Shown: in pieces, positions 21,965 through 33,374 of the stretch
How the letters are laid out: the number at the start of each line of letters is the position of its first letter
Position numbering within the stretch: position 1 is the stretch's first letter
Assembly: GCA_022829145.1 (NCBI GenBank)
Contig: CM040747.1
Span: 36,410,052-36,474,051, forward strand
DNA length: 64,000 nucleotides
Origin: Albula goreensis
Lineage: Eukaryota; Chordata; Actinopteri; Albuliformes; Albulidae
Direction of reading: 5' to 3'
Program-made: the position numbers and the translations under genes
The notes under the pieces: model-generated
Seen by the model: the letters and a program-made list of their open reading frames with translations, nothing else
The model's database searches: none
What the model was told of the DNA's origin: nothing

Positions 21965-22278
21965 AGGTTTTCCAGTTCTGTTCAGGTGCACATTGATTTG
22001 ACAGTGGTGGTAAAAAGGGGTCTGTAGTCTGTCAGTGAATGCACTAATGTCGGAGGGTCCATATCAGTGATGGCATAGTCGACTACACTAGCCCTAAGAG
22101 CTGAGCAGTAAGTGAAGCTCCCTAAAGAGACCCCTCTGATCCTGCCATTAAACATGTACAGGCCTAAGGCTCCACAGAGACACACTAACTCCCTACTGTT
22201 TTTGTTCACAGCACAGTCAGGTCTGTTTCTCTGTGGTACAGTTGGTGTTAGGTTTAGGGGGTTGTGTGTTGTATTCAT
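21965..22278 (-). mobile_element. LINE ORF2 endonuclease fragment
   Basis: The minus frame encodes RPDCAVNKNSRELVCLCGAL, then YMFNGRIRGVSLGSFTYCSA and VVDYAITDMDP, parallel to the APE fragment at 8300-8500 and better conserved in the VDYAITD block. It ends where the catalytic SDH block would follow. Confidence 0.75.
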
Positions 22279-22489
22279 GTCTTACATCAAAAATTACATA
22301 CACACACCTTTAACATTTATAATATAATTTTATTGTAATAAAATAAAACATTATTACACAATAGTTCTTCAAATGAACCTGCTAAAAAGCCATATTGTTA
22401 TATACAGGACTTAAATTGTACTGAGGTAAACTGGAGACATCTGAAACTGTGTCTCTCTCCTACCTCTACTCCTACCTAGTGTATCTTTG

Positions 22490-22870
22490 TACAAATCTGT
22501 GTGTGTTTCGACAGGCACATATGTTTAAAAATATACAAAATACTGTTTGTGTGTGAGCTATGAAACAGAATTTGGTTGAGTGTGTATTTACGTCAGTGTG
22601 TGTGCATGTTATGTGTGCATGTGTACGTTTGTGTTTGTGAGTGAACATGCACGGTGAACGTGTGTGTGTCTATATATGTATAGATGAGTGTGTGTAAGAG
22701 AGTGTATGTGTGTGTTTATGTCTGGGTGGAAGTGACAATGACAAACTACAAACAGTCTTTTTTTTACTGTGTTTGCAGTTGTATCAGTGTGTTTGTTTGT
22801 AGCACTTCCGATGTGGGTGTGTTGATACATCTGAGACTGTGAGTGTGTGTGTGTAGCAGTACAGGAGTGA
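22490..22870. repeat. TG-rich low-complexity tract
   Basis: Degenerate (TGTG)n-rich sequence on the plus strand. Open frames rich in His/Thr on the minus strand are artefacts of it. Confidence 0.8.
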
Positions 22871-22952
22871 CTATGTGTGCATTTGGGTTACAACATGTTT
22901 TTATGGGTTAGTGTGTGAGCTGGAGTGGATATGTGTCACAGGGAGAGCGTAT

Positions 22953-23748
22953 GGCTGCGTTCCAATATTCAAAATTGTCTCCTCCTTTCCTCCCCTCCTT
23001 TCCTCCATGCCCTGGAAGCTGATTATGTGTCCTCCTTTCCTCCACTGTTCCAAAGCACAATCTTGTCTTCTCCTTTCCTCCTTTCTCGTCTCCTCCAAAC
23101 GGAGGACACATCGATGTATCCTACCGCAGAAGTGTTTTCACATTTCTGCATGACATCACTGTCCTCACGACCAGTCAGATTAAATGACCATCCCACAGAA
23201 TATTTCACTATCGAAAAGTTCTAAAACATGACAAGGGATTTACCAACACCTAAATATTAGTGCCAGAACAGTAAATAGTAATCGGGAAATTTACATTAAT
23301 GAGAAAACTTTTGCGTTTTCGAACATAACCAGTTTGATGCGATATATTCATGTTTTTCAGATACAAATGGTAATTTTACCAATGTAAAATTGAGCGAATT
23401 TATGTTGTGGTGAGTTTATTTATTCCTCGTAGAAATGCTTATGTTACATCATGAGCAGAATGCGAGAAACTGACATTCATATTTTAATGCAGAAACAGGG
23501 CTGGTGGTGTTAGAGAAGCGTGACTGGCTTTGGTATCCTTCGAGTTGTTCGAAATTATTACTTCATCAATACCCGATGTCGACTTTGATGATGGGCGAAT
23601 CGGATTAGCTGTTCCAACTTTCGATTCATCTCCTCCTTTCCTCCACTCGTTTCCTCCCCTCCTTTCCTCCACATATTTCCGGCATACTTCCAGGGTAGGA
23701 AAGGAGGGGTGGAAAGGAGGAGATGAGAAAAAGTATTGGAACGCAGCC
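22953..23748. mobile_element. Non-autonomous DNA transposon (MITE-like, 796 bp)
   Basis: Ends are inverted repeats of about 60 bp starting GGCTGCGTTCCAATA, with purine-rich subterminal repeats (GGAAAGGAGG). It is flanked by a 3-bp duplication TAT (22950-22952 and 23749-23751). No transposase is encoded. It sits about 25 bp beyond the duplicated B30.2 end of the NLR gene. A relative with the same terminus is at 41075-42565. Confidence 0.8.
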
Positions 23749-23774
23749 TATAAGTGTGTGTGAGAGAGCCTCTT

Positions 23775-23856
23775 CTCCAGCTGGCACAGGGACACTGAGT
23801 CGTTAGTATCCCACACTCCAAACCCTGCACAGAGGGGTGTGTGAGTGTATATGACT
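23775..23856 (-). pseudogene. Duplicated 3' end of the B30.2 exon
   Basis: The last about 28 codons of the B30.2 exon are repeated downstream of the stop with a period of about 85 bp. The copy reads HTPLCAGFGVWDTNDSVSLC then QLEKR and lacks the TAG stop of the upstream copy. It is probably untranslated 3' sequence now, and the current stop may have arisen with the duplication. Confidence 0.8.
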
Positions 23857-24434
23857 CTACTCCAGTTGGCACAGGGACACTGAGTCGTTAGTATTCCATA
23901 CTCCAAACCCAGCAAAGAGTGGTGTGTGTTCAGTGAAGTTGGTGTAGAATCTGTGCAGGAGGGTCAGTGTGTCAGAGTCAGAGACACTGTAGAAGGACAG
24001 AGTGCCGGCTGGACGGTCCACACACACTCCTACTCTGTACACACACACTCCTACTCTGCGGTAGGGGGAGGGGGGGGCAGGTATGTGTGTTTGATTCTTA
24101 TTGTGACAGACAGAGTATCTGTGTTTAGAGCAGTAAAGACTCCAGGAGTTTTTATTCCCTCCAAACCCACAGTCAGCAGCCTCTCCTTTCCTGCTGATTC
24201 CTTTATATGTCACTGCTATATAAACCCATCCCCTCTCAGCCTCACTCCACTCAGCCTCCCAGTAACAGCGTCCAGACAGACTCTCTCTGCACAAAACCTG
24301 GGGCCAGCCATCAAATCTCTCTGGATGATCAGGATATGGCTGCTCTCTCTCTGTGTTTGTCACCTTCCTGTTCCCCTCAGACAGAGACAGATCTCTGTGC
24401 GCTGTGTTTGGATCCAGTGTGAGCTGACAGCCAT
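23857..24434 (-). CDS. NLR terminal exon: B30.2 (PRY-SPRY) domain
   Basis: This is the last coding exon of the fish NLR gene, encoding the B30.2 ligand-binding domain. It follows a TTTGCAG acceptor (exon starts 24434) and ends at TAG 23857-23859. The PRY part opens GCQLTLDPNTAHRDLSLSEG; the SPRY part has SGRCYWEAEWSE, VYIAVTYKGISRKG and LSFYSVSD, and ends FAGFGVWNTNDSVSLCQLE. The first codon is completed by the upstream linker exon (PGPRK|Y|GCQ), which supports the splice. There is an in-frame 7-residue tandem duplication (RVGVCVY-RVGVCVD) in a SPRY loop region. Such domains in fish NLRs are thought to bind ligands or partners, and the specific ligand is unknown. Confidence 0.9.
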
Positions 24435-24863
24435 CTGCAAACCAGAGACATTAATGAGATTAATTATCATTATGAATATTCATCTCATTATGTGTGACTG
24501 AGTGTGTGTGAGAGAAAGAGAGAAACAGGGTTGTGTTTGTATGTGTGTGCACATATGTGTGAGTGTGATCATGTGTGTTATTTGAAGTATGTGGGGCTGT
24601 TTGTGTGTGTGTTTATGCGTAGGTGTCTAAATCTGGGTGAATGTTTGTAAACACTGTCTACAAACAAACACAAACTGAACTCAATGACCATGAGAAACAC
24701 ACACACAGTGCTGTATGTATGGACAGACTTCTGTCTGAGTGTGAAAGAGAGAATGGTGAAGAGAGGGGCTGGAAAAAAGAGTTGAAAATAGATGTGAAAG
24801 AAAGAAGGAGGAAAGGGAGGAGAGGAAATGGAGGGAGTGAGTGTTCAGTGCTGACAGACTCAC

Positions 24864-24910
24864 ATTTCCTGGGTCCTGGTTTGTCTCTGATCTCTCCTCC
24901 ATGGTCCACA
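24864..24910 (-). CDS. NLR linker exon (47 bp)
   Basis: This is the short exon between LRR and B30.2, encoding VDHGGEIRDKPGPRK. The acceptor is CCTACAG at 24911-24917 and the donor T|GTGAGT at 24858-24863. Phase joins both neighbours: CT|T from the LRR exon gives Leu, and T|AT to the B30.2 exon gives Tyr. The VDHGGE...KPGPRKY peptide is characteristic of fish NLR-B30.2 and related proteins. It is too short to appear as an ORF. Confidence 0.88.
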
Positions 24911-24954
24911 CTGTAGGAACAGCAGAACAGACAGTGACTGAGTGACACACAGTG

Positions 24955-25075
24955 TGGAAACTCTCTGTACTTACAGCAGTGTGTCTATGAGGTGCAGTGT
25001 GGAAACTCTCCGTACTTACAACAGTGTGTCTATGAGGTGCAGTGTGGAAACTCTCTGTACTTACAGCAGTGTAAG
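24955..25075. repeat. 45-bp repeat duplicating the LRR exon donor
   Basis: Nearly three copies of a 45-bp unit with GTGTGGAAACTCTCTGTACT followed by TACAGCAGTGTGTCT. Each copy contains the minus-strand CTGCT|GTAAGT or its one-base variant, the donor of the exon 25065-25226. The exon end and intron start have been tandemly copied. Confidence 0.88.
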
Positions 25076-25226
25076 TGTGTCCCGTTTAGCAGCAGAGAGC
25101 GCTCTCACTCCTGAGTCTCCTGGGTGATTGTAGCTCAGATCCAGCTCTCTCAGGTGTGACGGGTTTGAACGCAGAGCTGAAGCCAGAGAATCACAGCCTC
25201 TCTCTGTGACTCGACAGCATGACAGC
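25065..25226 (-). CDS. NLR leucine-rich-repeat exon (162 bp, last LRR)
   Basis: Encodes [20 protein letters not shown], then [20 protein letters not shown] and [14 protein letters not shown], an LRR unit of the ribonuclease-inhibitor type used by NLRs. The acceptor is CTCTCTGCAG (exon starts 25226) and the donor CT|GTAAGT. It is 12 bp shorter than the usual 174-bp LRR exon, the loss being in the C-terminal part where DPHCRLEKL-type residues are expected. The first base completes a Gly codon from the preceding LRR exon, so phase fits. Confidence 0.88.
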
Positions 25227-25600
25227 CTGCAGAGAGAAGGAGACCAGCTCTGGACAAACACACCTTACAGAATCTGAATATAAAATGACAGGGCTGTTGA
25301 ATTAGTCATATACATCTTATCATTATTTTAATGAGTGGGACTGACTCATTTACTTCTTTGTTGTCTATAATTGAAGGTAATTAATATTTAATACTGGATT
25401 ATTACATTTTCAAAATTAACAATTCAGTATTTTATTCCTTATGAACACTGAAATTGCTATTGGAAAAACACACATTTTAACATCACAGATTGACTGTGCA
25501 AAGTGAACAAAAAGCTTTAGCCTGAGTCATTATTAATTTTAGTGGGATATTTAGTCACATTTGAGCCCCTCATCAAAGGGGGTTTGTGTTTGTTACTCAC

Positions 25601-25774
25601 CCCAGTCTCTGCAGTTTACAGAGTGGGTCCTCCAGTCCAGCAGAGAGCACTCTCACTCCTGAATCCTGCAGCTCATTGTCTCTGAGCTCCAGATCTCTCA
25701 GCTCTGAGTGGGGAGAATGCAGGACTGAGGCCAGATCATCACAGCAGCCCTCTGTGAGATTACAGCAACCCAGC
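25601..25774 (-). CDS. NLR leucine-rich-repeat exon (174 bp)
   Basis: Encodes [20 protein letters not shown], then [20 protein letters not shown] and [18 protein letters not shown]. Exactly 174 bp (58 codons), the canonical size of a fish NLR LRR exon. The acceptor is CTCCACAG and the donor CTGGG|GTGAGT, with phase 2 at both ends, so the exon can be duplicated or skipped without frame change. The upstream acceptor region is amplified into a minisatellite at 25775-26330. Confidence 0.92.
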
Positions 25775-26330
25775 CTGTGGAGAGAACACACACACACTAT
25801 AAATATACACCAACCCAGCCTGTGGAGACAACACACACACACTATAAATATACACCAACCCAGCCTGTGGAGAGAACACACACACGATAAATATACACCA
25901 ACCCAGCCTGTGGAGAGAACACACACACTATAAATATACACCATCCCAGCCTGTGGAGAGAACACACACACTATAAATATACACCAACCCAGCCTGTGGA
26001 AAGAACACACACACACTATAAATATGCACCAACCCAGCCTGTGGAGAGAACGCACGCACACACACTATAAATATACACCAACCCAGCCTGTGGAGAGAAC
26101 ACACACACACACACACACTATAAATATACACCAACCCAGCCTGTGGAGAGAACACATACACACACACACCCCCCTCTGTTCTGTGTTTGAAGCATGACAG
26201 TATAATGACTCAGTGTCCAAGTGCCAGCTGGAGTCTCTCTCTCTCACACACAACCACACACACACACACACATACACTATAAATATACACCATCCCAGAC
26301 TGTGTAGAAAACAAACACACACTCTATGTG
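25775..26330. repeat. About 43-bp minisatellite copying an LRR splice acceptor
   Basis: About 11 units of ACCCAGCCTGTGGAGAGAAC followed by (AC)n and TATAAATATACACCA, with length varying by the AC run. On the minus strand every unit contains TTCTCTCCACAG|GCTGGGT, the acceptor and first bases of the exon at 25601-25774. The long frames across it are not genes. Confidence 0.92.
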
Positions 26331-28180
26331 TGTTCTGACTTAGTCATCTGCACACACTCAGATTTGCTTTCATACACATATTTTTATCATTTTTATTGTG
26401 AATAATGAAGCCTTTGTATTTATAACTGGTTGTCTGCATTGTTATCACTTAAAAATTGACTGTAGCCATTCATAGTCATTCTATAGTCATAAAACAAAGC
26501 CTTCAAAAATTGATGAGATCCCGAATACTCATTATCAATAATTGTATTGTGAAAACGGTATGGTAATTCCTGTTGGTTTGCCATTAATATTGTAATTTTA
26601 ATATGTTTTAGAAATTAAAGGCTATGGCTTCAGTCATTTTATGAGGTTGATTACTTTTAATTGGTGCCTTGTGCTGGGACTGTTAAGATGAACATATTGT
26701 GTTGTCTGTTTGTTCTTGCACTGCATACACTTCACCTGCATTTAAGTGGAGCCTTTGTGAGGAACAGTATTATCCTCATATTTTCTGCTTCCCAGGTGCT
26801 GAATAGCAGATTTACTCTACATTTTGTGGTGCCCTCATGTGTGAGGATAGATTTTGGCATATTGAATGTTTTGTGATTATATCATTTGGCTGTATTTAAT
26901 GTTTTTTTTTTTTTTAGAAAGAAAAATGCTATTTAATTCGGAAAACTACCAGAGTGTGGGGCCCCTGGAGAAGAAGGAGGGAGTGAGGCTCCTGACAAAA
27001 CAGATAATGGGGCCCCTCCAAGCAGCTTCGAACATAAATCATTGCACTTCCCACATTGACCACTAGACAATATTGACACCATCATCAATACTTTTTATAA
27101 TTTAGAGGGGAAAAAAAACTCTTCAGAACAGAACTGCCGTTGATTTTATTGCCTGTACTAACAGGATATGTATAAAAATTCGGCGTCAACTTTCCGTGCT
27201 GTGATTTTTATCCAAGAAATAACATCCATTGTAACAATCTGCGTGCCAATCACGATTAGTTTTGTGAAACTTTATGGTGAAATCTGACTGGCTCACCATC
27301 ACACTGACCTATAAAACTATAAAACTACCTGCCTTCAGCTCATTTGTTCACCCTGAAGTGCATTCACTATGCCACAGAAACAGTAGAAAGTCTGGTCTCA
27401 TTTTACAAAAACACACAACATCACAAAAGAGTAAAACCATAAGACAAAACGCAAGGGAGACTGGAAATACAGTAAACTAAACAAAACATTTTCCACAGCA
27501 TGGAGGGAATTGCAAAAAAAATAATATATGTTGCTACAGTATGTCTAAATCCAGGGTAGAGACAAGCCAGGTATAGAAGAGAGTCCAACTTTCAAATCTC
27601 TCTTCTTACACAGCCTCCACCCCCGTATTCACACTCATGTTGTTTTGTCCTCAAGAGATAAACAATCAATGCATAAGATTAAAGGGGAAGCCCAGACCAT
27701 TTGGGACACCCTGCGTATCGTGCCACAAATGAAAAAACTGAGGTTGACCAGAAGGTCCAGAGCAAGTGCCAAGTCACTCCCTCAGAACCTTAGAGCCCCA
27801 AAAACAGAAAACTTTTTGGTCAAAATTTTACTCTTGTTGTTTTCCTCAACAAATGACAGCAAAAATTGGAGAGAAGATAATTCAGGTAGACCCACAGGTA
27901 CGGACACAGATGGGGAAGGAATAGTTTAACAGTAGCTGCACTGCTTAGAAAGGAACATAAGTTCCCATATGCTCATCAGGAAAAGGAAACCTGCAAACAG
28001 AGTACCTCTCCTCCTCCATCACTCTCTTCTCTCTTTGTTCAACTCCACCTTACCAAAGGGGGCTGCATGAGTCATTTTCACTCAGTTTGGTTTGCCTGTA
28101 ACAACAGCAACCATTTCTCTCTAACCATTAGTTGATTAAGCCATTTAATCAGATATATGAATGGTAATTTAGTTAGTTAC
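26330..28180. other. Intron sequence, nothing recognised
   Basis: Intron of the NLR gene. A T-run occurs at 26890-26904. Open frames at 26.7, 27.3 and 27.7 kb show no known domain or splice context. Confidence 0.4.
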
Positions 28181-28187
28181 TGTAGAC

Positions 28188-29372
28188 TAGAGATAAACGT
28201 TGGTTTTTTCAGGGCCGATACCGATTATTGGTAGTCAAGGAGGCCGATAACCGATATTTGGACCCGATATTCATTTGCACTGAAAGTGAAAATATTGGTG
28301 TCAAAATTTTGAATAAAACAAACTCCAACACTTAACTTCGTTTAAATGCCTTTAAGCATATGTTTATTCAACAGCTTTTCAGATATGCAACATGTTAAAG
28401 GTTTTTTTTTATCTTTGACAATACACATCTTTGTTTTAAAATTCTAACAAAAAGTACAGGGAGCTCCCAGGCTCACGAGCATGTCTTATAGTTTTCAAGT
28501 GATTAAACCATTAAAACACTAAATAGCCTGCAGCATCTTCACTTTAATAATCAGTTTTTATCATAGGAACAGACAGCTGCTGCTAACGTATTGGGCCTCA
28601 CAGTAAAGTTCGTAGTTGTGAGTTTCTCATGTGGCTTCCACACAAACACACGCTATTCTCTACCATATGAGACATTCTCTCCATTGCTAAAGTCTGCTGA
28701 GCATCTAGAGCCAGAGGAGGAGAAAGCGGACTGGTGGGCTAACGTTACGCTAAAAGCTAATCAGCCTTCTACTCAACGTGCTTCCCTGCAATAAAACTGG
28801 ACTGAATTGAGTTCATTAGGTTTTTACTCTCTCTCTCACTCACACACACACATACTTCTACTATCAAAGACTATTTCCATATCGATATTATCAGCAACCT
28901 TGTTTCAATTGATTAACAGATACGTCTGGAGGGACTGCGAGCGAGCAGAGCTGTCGCTTATATTTATATAACGTAATTGGGCTCACAGTAACGTTACTAG
29001 TAGTTGTGAGTTGTAGAGGACTGGGATGTTTATTACAATTTCGGGAGAGTCTGCTGCCTTAACTTCCCTTCGAAATATTTATCTGCTTCTGGAGCTTCTC
29101 CATGCGGCAAAACTTTTTCCCTCTCCGCCGTGTGTGAGCACTGTTCATGCACAGCTTTCACTGCTGATTGGCTGTTACCATGCCCATGGCTCTGCGTGTA
29201 ACCAATCAGATGGTGCTATGGGTGGGACAATGCTGGAGACAGAGTAGTGACTGCAGACAGAGAGGCACGGCTGCATCAGAGCCAAAATCACCCAGTTTTA
29301 ATTTGATCTGTTTTCGGCCGTTGGATTAAAAAAAAGGCAGATGCTGATATGCGTCAAAATGGCCTATCCCTA
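28188..29372. mobile_element. Non-autonomous hAT-like element (1185 bp)
   Basis: Begins TAGAGATAAACG and ends CCTATCCCTA (reverse TAGGGATAGGCC), flanked by an 8-bp near-perfect duplication CTGTAGAC/CTATAGAC (28180-28187 and 29373-29380). GGCCGATACCGATT-like subterminal motifs resemble the autonomous hAT at 44202-46961. No transposase was recognised inside. Confidence 0.75.
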
Positions 29373-29379
29373 CTATAGA

Positions 29380-30390
29380 CTGTTAAACCCAGCCCAATCA
29401 GGCAACCACAGCTACAGGATGATCTTTGCAGGTGCATTGGGCACATCCCTAGAGTGCTGCCCCATTCTTACATTTTTCACAACACCTCCTCATTGTGAGT
29501 AGCTGCTCACTGACCCAGTGACATGTAAATCATTAATTAGCTGGGATTCAGGAAGTACCACTAATGTAAGACTGTTAACATATATCTCCTGGTTAGGATA
29601 TCACACAAACTAGGATGGACTGTAGAAATGAGATCATTATGTCTTCATTTCCATTTCTTGATACAGTCACCAGGATAAACAGTCTCTGTCAGGTAAGCAC
29701 AAGGGTACCTGGGGGTAACAGCCAGGAATCACCCTTCCACAGCAGCTCCTGTCTGAAAGGACTAAACAGTGCAGTCCAGTCTGGGCCAGACAAGAACTCA
29801 AACTGTAGTCAAAAGTTCATCTGATCCATAGGGCACCCCCTCAGAATCCTCATGACTGGATCACTGACAACTCATACTCTACCTCACGAAAACTCCTGAC
29901 CACTTTAAGCATAAATTTCCGAGCTGCTGCTTTTTTCTTATTTTCTATTATGTTTTATTGTGTTTGCTAGCAGATATGAGTGTACCGTCATAGTCAGTCC
30001 TTGACTGTTAGTAGTGTTCTCTTTCTATTCATGATTGGTTAAATGTTACACATAACTGCCCAGATGTCTGCAGCTGTGTATGAACTGCCCAGATTTGCCA
30101 AACTGTCTTCACCTGTCAAATGAACCTGAGGACCTGTGGACTGTTGAATGACCACTGAGCACTGTCAGGGCAATTATTTAAAAAATCTAATAAACATGGA
30201 ACAGTTTAAAACCTGAAAGGGTAAAAGGTGCAAATTCATTCTCCCCCTAGGACAGGGAAGAGGATGGTGAGAGAAGCAAAAACATCCCCAAGAATGACTG
30301 TGATGCCACCTCCATAACCTCATGATTTTTAGAAGCGATGTAACAATAAAGAATTTTCTGACCCTGAGACACAGAAGCAAGCACTTGCAA
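29380..30390. other. Intron sequence, nothing recognised
   Basis: No supported exon or repeat family. The right end passes into the Tc1 fragment. Confidence 0.4.
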
Positions 30391-30391
30391 T

Positions 30392-30718
30392 TTGCCAAAA
30401 AATAATTTCAATAAATACTGGACGAAGGTGCTGTGGTCAGATAAGGCCAGAATTAAATGTTTTGTTAAGATAAAGCATCGGCATGTTTGGCATCCAAAAA
30501 CAGATGCATACAAGGAAAGGCACTTCATACCCACGGTGAAACATGGTGGTGGGTCTGTGATGTTTTGGGGCTGTTTTAATTTCAGAGGTCCAGGGGCGCT
30601 GGTAAAGATCGATGGCTCAATGGTCCGGCATGGTGTTGCACTTGATCAGCATTGGCAGCGTCACTCTTTTTTCTCCATCCAAGGATTCCACTATGAAGCC
30701 CATTGCCCTTCTTCCTGA
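30392..30718 (+). mobile_element. Tc1-like transposase catalytic fragment
   Basis: The plus frame encodes WTKVLWSDKARIKCFVKIKH, then HVWHPKTDAY and PTVKHGGGSVMFWGCFNFRG, the central DDE block of Tc1 transposases. The Asp of the WSD-E block is present but the following Glu is Lys. Both the DNA-binding N terminus and the last catalytic block are missing. Oriented opposite to the host gene. Confidence 0.85.
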
Positions 30719-30729
30719 CATGTCTGTAA

Positions 30730-32660
30730 TGCCTGAACAGGTGTGAAGTTGTATGGTGAATCTGAACTCTCGATGTGGAACAGATCTAAGAACTCAGATC
30801 TAGCTAGTGACCTGTTACTCTGGTCATCGAGGACTAAATAGACATCCTTTGTCTTTTCTGGTTGGATTTCTGGGTAGATCTTTCCTAGGCAGATCTTGGA
30901 GCAAGACCTCTCACTTTTACCTTGTCCACAGACTACGGTGCATTTTGAGGTGACTTGTGGTTGCAGTGGTTCTACTTCCCTCTCCCCGCCATGCTCAGAG
31001 GAGGTTGAGGGAGGTGGTCCTGGATGAAATACTGTGACTATATGACAGTCATATGATATGACTGTCACTGTCACATTCTTTGCACTTGATTGTTGCCTTG
31101 CAGTTCTTCGCTAGGTGAGTGGTGGTAGAGCAGCATCTAAAGCAAATGCCATTGTCCTTAAGGAAAGCCTTGCGCTCCTCTAGAGGCTTGCTTCTGAACC
31201 CCCTGCAGCGTGAGTGGACGTGGCTTCTTATGGAGTGGGCAATGCCTATCAATGTCACCTAACTTGTTGCTCGAACTTTCTGATGGACTTGTGTCATGTG
31301 GTGAGACTTCTGTCTTCTGAGCAGAGACTTAACTTTTACTTTGCTTATAAGCCAGATGCTCCATTTTACGAGTACCTGTGTAGCCCAATGACAGGTTGAA
31401 GCTTGGGTCGTTGCGCGTCCGTGCCTCTTTACAGATGAATTCGCAGAAGTAAGAAAATGGAGGGAAGGCTACGTGGTGCACGTGCTTGTACATGGAGACT
31501 TGGGTCATCCACTTCTCTTGGAGGTTATAGGGTAACTTCTCCACAATGGGCGCGACACCTCTGGCAGTGTCTAGATAAGTAAGTCCTGATAAGTATCCTT
31601 CGCACTTAGCGAACTCCAGTTCCATTAGAAGATCCCCAAGCTCTCTGAGTTTCCCAGGATCCTTGTTCCCAATTTTTGGAAAGTTCTCAACTTTTCTATG
31701 ACTTCTGGGGAGCCGTAGCATTCTTCCACACGCTTCCAAGCTTTCTGCAGGCCAACAGCGGGATGAACCACATGAACTGCTCGAATTCTCTTCACGTGCT
31801 GTGCAGACTGGTTCCCTAACCATTTTGACAGGAGATCCAGCTCTTCACTAGCAGCCAGATGTAGCCCCTCAATTGCATTCCTGAAGGAAGACTTCCACAC
31901 CCAGTAGTTCTCTGGGCGATCATCAAACTTATTGAGCCCAGAGTTAACAAGTTCTCAGTGTGCTAAGTACCTAGCAGCATCACTCCTGTTGGTTTTGTCA
32001 TCGAGAAGAGGCTGTGGTGTGACTTTGATGGGTGAGGATGTATGTGGCTGAGCAAAGGAATGACGATGAGCCGCTGGCGTTAGCTTCTCTGACTGTTGTG
32101 CCAAACAGTCTCCTTCATATTCAATGTGTGAAACTCTTGCGTCGTTAAAAGAGGGAGTACAGTGCTTTCTAACTGTGTCTCAGGTCTCAATTCATGGACA
32201 ATAGGCTCTAGGGGTGATATGTATGGCTCAGTGCCCAGAGGAGGCTTTATGTCCAGCTGGGACTGACATTCAACGTAATCACGAACCCGTTTAGAGACTT
32301 CGCTTGTGACGGAGATGTTCTCCATCGCATTCACTTTCTGCCGCTGCGTACTGGACCTTGGCCTCAGCTGTGGCTTCAGCTACTTCCTTTTCATGTTTTA
32401 GAGATTCTAATTCTGCTTCCATGCTTCCTTGAGCCTTCTCTATCATAACTTCAGATTCCTTCTTAAAGAAGCCAGCCCAGATACAAGGAGCCTCTACCTT
32501 AGCGTGAGCTTTGGCAGAAGCTACGCTTGCTGAGGAACATTTGTCCTCTCTTGAAGATGTGGAGGCTATCGACTTTATTTCATATGCCTCACATGTTTCC
32601 TTTGTGTCTTCAGTATCTCGCTGCTTCTCCTCCCTCATGTGTTGCTGAACAGTTGGACGT
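30730..32660 (-). mobile_element. BEL/Pao LTR-retrotransposon gag and protease remnant
   Basis: Minus strand, N to C: an acidic coiled-coil region (about 32640-32300, KAHAKVEA, ESLKHEKEVAEA), a Pao-type gag block (31900-31440, KSSFRNAIEGLHLAASEELD and LRELGDLLMELEFAKCEGYL), a zinc-knuckle region (about 31200-31060, CFRCCSTTTHLAKNC), and a retroviral-like protease start (about 30900-30790, LVLDDQSNRSLARSEFLDLF). Frameshifts and stops lie between blocks, and reverse transcriptase, RNase H and integrase are absent. An old, truncated insertion in an NLR intron, same strand as the host gene. Confidence 0.8.
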
Positions 32661-32684
32661 ACAATGTGTGATGATGAATGAGCA

Positions 32685-32912
32685 ATGCTTGAACTAAAGA
32701 ATGTCTTCCTACGTAGTGTGAGGATGCTTTTTTACTATTCTGTCCCCGTTCGTGTAACATCTACGCAGATTCAACAGATAGTGAACAGGAGCTGCTCACA
32801 GCTGGCTAACAGGCTTCGGAGAAAATCAGACACAGAGCAAAGTTTAAAGGAGTTAACTCCATCTTCTTTTCTCTTACATTTTGACATTTTTTGTAAAACT
32901 GCAAATAAGTAA
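32685..32912 (+). mobile_element. LINE ORF1 fragment
   Basis: VPVRVTSTQIQQIVNRSCSQ is repeated almost exactly at 34850-34920 (SPVRVTSTQIPQIPNRSCSQ), which lies in the SGNH LINE. A partial duplicate or second insertion of the same LINE family. Confidence 0.6.
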
Positions 32913-33374
32913 AAGGATGTAAAAATCAATTTACATTGTTCTTGAAAGCATAAAAGTCAACAGCAGCATGTCACTTGCTAATAGAATAATCTAGCTAAAC
33001 TATGTATATCTTGGAATATGTATTTTTCACTTTTGCTTTTACCCTTTTAAATAAAATATGTATCTTTCCTCAAAACATATGGAAATCAGTTATTTTGTTA
33101 GTTAACAAGATGTCTATTTGTGTACATTAATCACAAAGGTTAAAAGAACTTACAAGCAATGGCTCTCCAAGGCACAAACAGAGTAGGAAACGATAAACAG
33201 CTTCCAGATGCACTTCGAACGGTAAAAACTAACTTACTTCCTGGTAATCTCTGACATCTAAATCACATGACCTCATGAACTACAGTGAGTTCCAATATGA
33301 AGCAAAGGAAAATACACTATTTAGCCACTAGGAGGTACTGTTAACAAAAAACAATTACTCACAAAATCTGTGTC

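Noticed and set aside
22609-22830. 73-codon His/Thr-rich minus frame
   Set aside because: Produced by the TG-rich low-complexity tract.
25586-26322. Open frames on both strands around 25.6-26.3 kb rich in [10 protein letters not shown] or [10 protein letters not shown]
   Set aside because: Generated by the acceptor minisatellite. Only the 174-bp LRR exon at its left edge is supported.
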